This document shows positions 4,504 to 6,786 of a stretch of 6,786 bases of DNA, one piece after another. The DNA is from Siphonobacter sp048595215 (GTDB lineage Bacteria > Bacteroidota > Bacteroidia > Cytophagales > Spirosomataceae). Below the pieces are notes generated by a model. That model did no database searches, was not told the origin of the DNA, and saw only the letters and a program-made list of their open reading frames with translations. Each line of letters begins with the position of its first letter. Position 1 is the stretch's first letter. The stretch spans positions 1-6,786 of the forward strand of contig NZ_JBMDWJ010000125.1 of NCBI RefSeq assembly GCF_048595215.1. The letters run 5' to 3'. The translations under genes were made by a program, and so were the position numbers.

Positions 4504-6786
4504 GCATGAATCCATTTGTACGGCGGTAACCTCGGTAGTTGAGTCCGAACAAACACTGAGGTACGAGGCTTTCAGCGTCAACTGATGAACGCCCGACGGA
4601 ATGGACACTTCTGGGTGTTCGCCCGTTGATACTGGGGCTCCATTCAGATACCACTGATAGGCAGTAGCTCCCACCGATGCATTGGTCAGCTTTACGGGTA
4701 CGGCCGAACAGAACGTTTCACCTACGCTAAAGGCTGCAATAGGAGCCTCACGTACCTGAATCGTTCGTTGTATAGTCCGTGAAGCACAGCTACGCGGCGT
4801 ACCAAAGACCGTAAGTTTGATGGTTTTGGTACCGCTACTCGGGTAGCTAAGCTGGGGAGAAACCTGGGCTGAATCGAGCGTACCATTTCCCAAATCCCAA
4901 AGAAAACCCGTCAGTTGAGTTTGCGTCAGATCGCTTGTATTCAACAATCGTACGGGTTTCCCGATACAAGCCAGCGAATCGACGCTAAAACTCGCCTGCG
5001 GTCGAATGGAGGTCTGGATACGCTTCTGGGTTGAATCCGTGCCGCAAGGCGTAACGGCCACCAGCGTAACGATATAGGCCGTTTCCGGTTGCTGAAAAAT
5101 AAACGTAGGATTCTGTTCCGTAGAGGTTCCTTCTTTACCAAACCGCCAGAGCCAGCGAGTAGCGACGGGAACCGTGGCATCGGTAAAGTGTACCGGTACG
5201 CCCGGACAAACCACCGATTCACTCATAGAAAACAGCGGCTTAGCCGTACTGGGCGACACTTTTACCTGAGCTACAGCCTGATTTTCGCCGCATTCGTTTT
5301 TAGCCGTCAGCGTTATAGCATACGTCTGTAGCTGATCACGGGAAGCATATACGTGGGCTACGGTATCTTCGCTGGATCTAACCTCGGGGGTCCCGTCTCC
5401 AAAATTCCAGACGGATACGCCTGCGTTTCCAACGGTCAGATTGGAAAACACAAACCGGGCTGGAGCACAGCGAATAACCGTAGAATCGACACCAATACTC
5501 GCTTTAGGCAGCGGCTTTACAAGGATGGTCAAGGTATCCCGCTTGGTACCACAGGTATTTTTTAGCGTATGAGTAATCAAAAACCCTCGTCGGTCAGTCG
5601 TTGTATTTTCCAACCTGGTCGAAGGAGCATACGCTTCGCTAGTAGTAGCGTTGCCGAAAGACCACTCCGAAGTAAAACCTGCTTGCTGAGCTGTCCGGGG
5701 CTGAAACGTTACATTCAGGGGCGTGCATCCCTCCCGCACACTGGCTGTAAACATTGCCGACTCCGGAGCGGCGGTGACGGTAAGGGTTACGGAAACCTCC
5801 GTTCGGCATTCGCCCTCACCCAAAACGTAGCGATACGGATAAGTACCAGCCGTTTTGGGGTTAAAATAGGTCTTTCCCGACTGCTGCGATACTAAACCCG
5901 CCTCTCCTTGCCAGCTCCCCCAGGTTTCACTCGTCGTCAGCGGTACTAGAGCCGTACCGAGACAAAGGCTGGTATCACGCGAAGGAGACAACATTTTTAA
6001 TGACCGTACTTCTCGTACGTAAAATGTATCGGGTTTCGGTGTGTAGGTACCACAGGCGTAAGGCAACTCGGCAGTTACGATATAGGGCTGCGAGGAAAAT
6101 TCCAATGCCCGCTCCTGCCCAGTAGCCAAAGGCTGTCCGTTCACAAAGTACCGGGCATTCGGATTTGGGTTCGGAATACGGTACCGAATGGGTGTACATA
6201 CGCTCGGCTGATGCTGAATAGTCAGTTCGGGCTTGGCTACCGTACGAACACGAATGGTACGTGGACTGGACGTTTCACAATCATTTAGAGCAACAAGCGT
6301 GAATTGATACGAGCTTACGTCTTTTAATTGCACCCGCAAGACCGCTGACGTAAGCGATGTATTGGGTACGAGGGTATACGCTCCCCCGCTGATTTGCCAC
6401 TGGTACCTTGAACTTCCCAGCGAAACCGTAGCATCCAGTGCCAGTATACCGCCATTTTCCAGACATACCAGTGTGTCGCCTCCCATGACTTTCACGCCCT
6501 CCAGTCGCATTTGGGCTAAAGGAGTTTTACGGGTGGATATGGTATGAGTCGTAGTCGTAGTACCGCAACTGTTGGTTGCACGCAGCATGACTTTATACGC
6601 ATCTTGAGAGCTAGAGAAAATATGGGTCGGGTAAATATCCGTAGAGCTACCCCCATCGCCAAAATCCCACTGGTAGGTCATTTCATTCCGGGAAGGGCAG
6701 GAAGTATTGCCGATGCGTACGGCATTTTCCTGACAGATATCCGGTACGCTGAATTGAGCCCTTGGACTACTTTTAAACGTAATCGG
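4195..6786 (-). CDS. C-terminal part of a large PKD/Ig-modular surface protein with CHU_C (T9SS type B) sorting domain
   Basis: 863 residues are visible. The frame is open through the right edge, so the true start lies outside; Met at 6681 falls inside the first visible PKD module and is not the start. Residue numbers count from the edge. Nine beta-sandwich modules of about 78-90 residues follow one another. PKD-type cores (aromatic-x-aromatic/Leu-G) are YQWDFGDG (38-45), EWSFGNA (374-380), VWNFGDG (459-465), LWRFGKEG (546-553) and LWDLGNG (629-635). YQWQISGG and YQWYLNG mark Ig-like modules 2 and 9; modules 3 and 4 are less typical. Nearly every module holds two Cys about 48-62 residues apart, often with a C-G close to the module end. 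Residues 762-863 are the CHU_C domain, with VPEAFTPDG, NRWGNTVFEN, GWNGKDSQGNPMPADLYQYEL and a final GTFYLFRNK. CHU_C directs export through the type IX system and surface retention or release. Likely an adhesin or matrix protein; the ligand is unknown. No enzyme domain is visible. Confidence 0.93.
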   Translation of the reverse strand, partial: PITFKSSPRAQFSVPDICQENAVRIGNTSCPSRNEMTYQWDFGDGGSSTDIYPTHIFSSSQDAYKVMLRATNSCGTTTTTHTISTRKTPLAQMRLEGVKVMGGDTLVCLENGGILALDATVSLGSSRYQWQISGGAYTLVPNTSLTSAVLRVQLKDVSSYQFTLVALNDCETSSPRTIRVRTVAKPELTIQHQPSVCTPIRYRIPNPNPNARYFVNGQPLATGQERALEFSSQPYIVTAELPYACGTYTPKPDTFYVREVRSLKMLSPSRDTSLCLGTALVPLTTSETWGSWQGEAGLVSQQSGKTYFNPKTAGTYPYRYVLGEGECRTEVSVTLTVTAAPESAMFTASVREGCTPLNVTFQPRTAQQAGFTSEWSFGNATTSEAYAPSTRLENTTTDRRGFLITHTLKNTCGTKRDTLTILVKPLPKASIGVDSTVIRCAPARFVFSNLTVGNAGVSVWNFGDGTPEVRSSEDTVAHVYASRDQLQTYAITLTAKNECGENQAVAQVKVSPSTAKPLFSMSESVVCPGVPVHFTDATVPVATRWLWRFGKEGTSTEQNPTFIFQQPETAYIVTLVAVTPCGTDSTQKRIQTSIRPQASFSVDSLACIGKPVRLLNTSDLTQTQLTGFLWDLGNGTLDSAQVSPQLSYPSSGTKTIKLTVFGTPRSCASRTIQRTIQVREAPIAAFSVGETFCSAVPVKLTNASVGATAYQWYLNGAPVSTGEHPEVSIPSGVHQLTLKASYLSVCSDSTTEVTAVQMDSCWVGVPEAFTPDGVGPSTGERMTVFGNKLEKVKLFRVLNRWGNTVFENKDFTPNDRELGWNGKDSQGNPMPADLYQYELIYSYGNRENEPNRKAGTFYLFRNK

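Noticed and set aside
4941..5895. Several 70-108-codon frames on both strands within the surface-protein gene
   Set aside because: The continuous 863-codon minus frame with repeating modules accounts for this DNA; the others are Arg/Ser-rich shadow frames.

Overview
The window looks like chromosomal DNA of a member of the Bacteroidota, most likely of the Cytophagales. The clearest marker is a surface protein made of PKD/Ig-like modules that ends in a CHU_C (type IX secretion, type B) sorting domain. Other markers are signal peptides ending in A-Q, starts without Shine-Dalgarno sequences, and several TAnnTTTG-like promoter boxes. No phage, transposon, CRISPR or RNA gene was seen. The window mixes two housekeeping enzymes with four exported proteins.

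Layout. Bases 1-227 (minus) hold the first 75 codons of an exported protein that runs off the left edge. Bases 228-526 are non-coding and hold a candidate promoter for that gene, the tpiA terminator and a 12-bp palindrome. tpiA (triose-phosphate isomerase) lies on the minus strand at 527-1282. A 215-bp divergent region follows, with a forward-facing terminator-like hairpin that has no forward gene before it. Next, on the plus strand, come a secreted two-lobed aspartyl protease with a C-terminal PDZ domain (1498-2748), a small putative outer-membrane beta-barrel protein (2867-3556) and ispF (3613-4104). A strong hairpin at 4134-4166 separates ispF from the convergent last gene. That gene (4195-6786, minus) is the C-terminal 863 residues of a large modular surface protein. 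Its reading frame stays open to the right edge, so the Met codon at 6681 is internal and not the start.

How the genes relate. TPI interconverts dihydroxyacetone phosphate and glyceraldehyde 3-phosphate. The latter is a precursor of the MEP isoprenoid pathway in which IspF acts, but the two genes are on opposite strands and not in an operon. The beta-barrel gene and ispF could be co-transcribed (56-bp gap, no clear terminator), although ispF has its own perfect TAnnTTTG box. The protease, barrel protein, left-edge protein and modular protein all act in the cell envelope or outside it.

Most notable observations: nine cysteine-paired modules in the surface protein next to a divergent CHU_C signature loop; the orphan hairpin upstream of the protease gene; a long inverted repeat just before the barrel-gene promoter region; the DSG/DTG pair in the protease; and an excess of the tetramer GTAC in genes and spacers alike. 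No clearly new multi-gene system was found.
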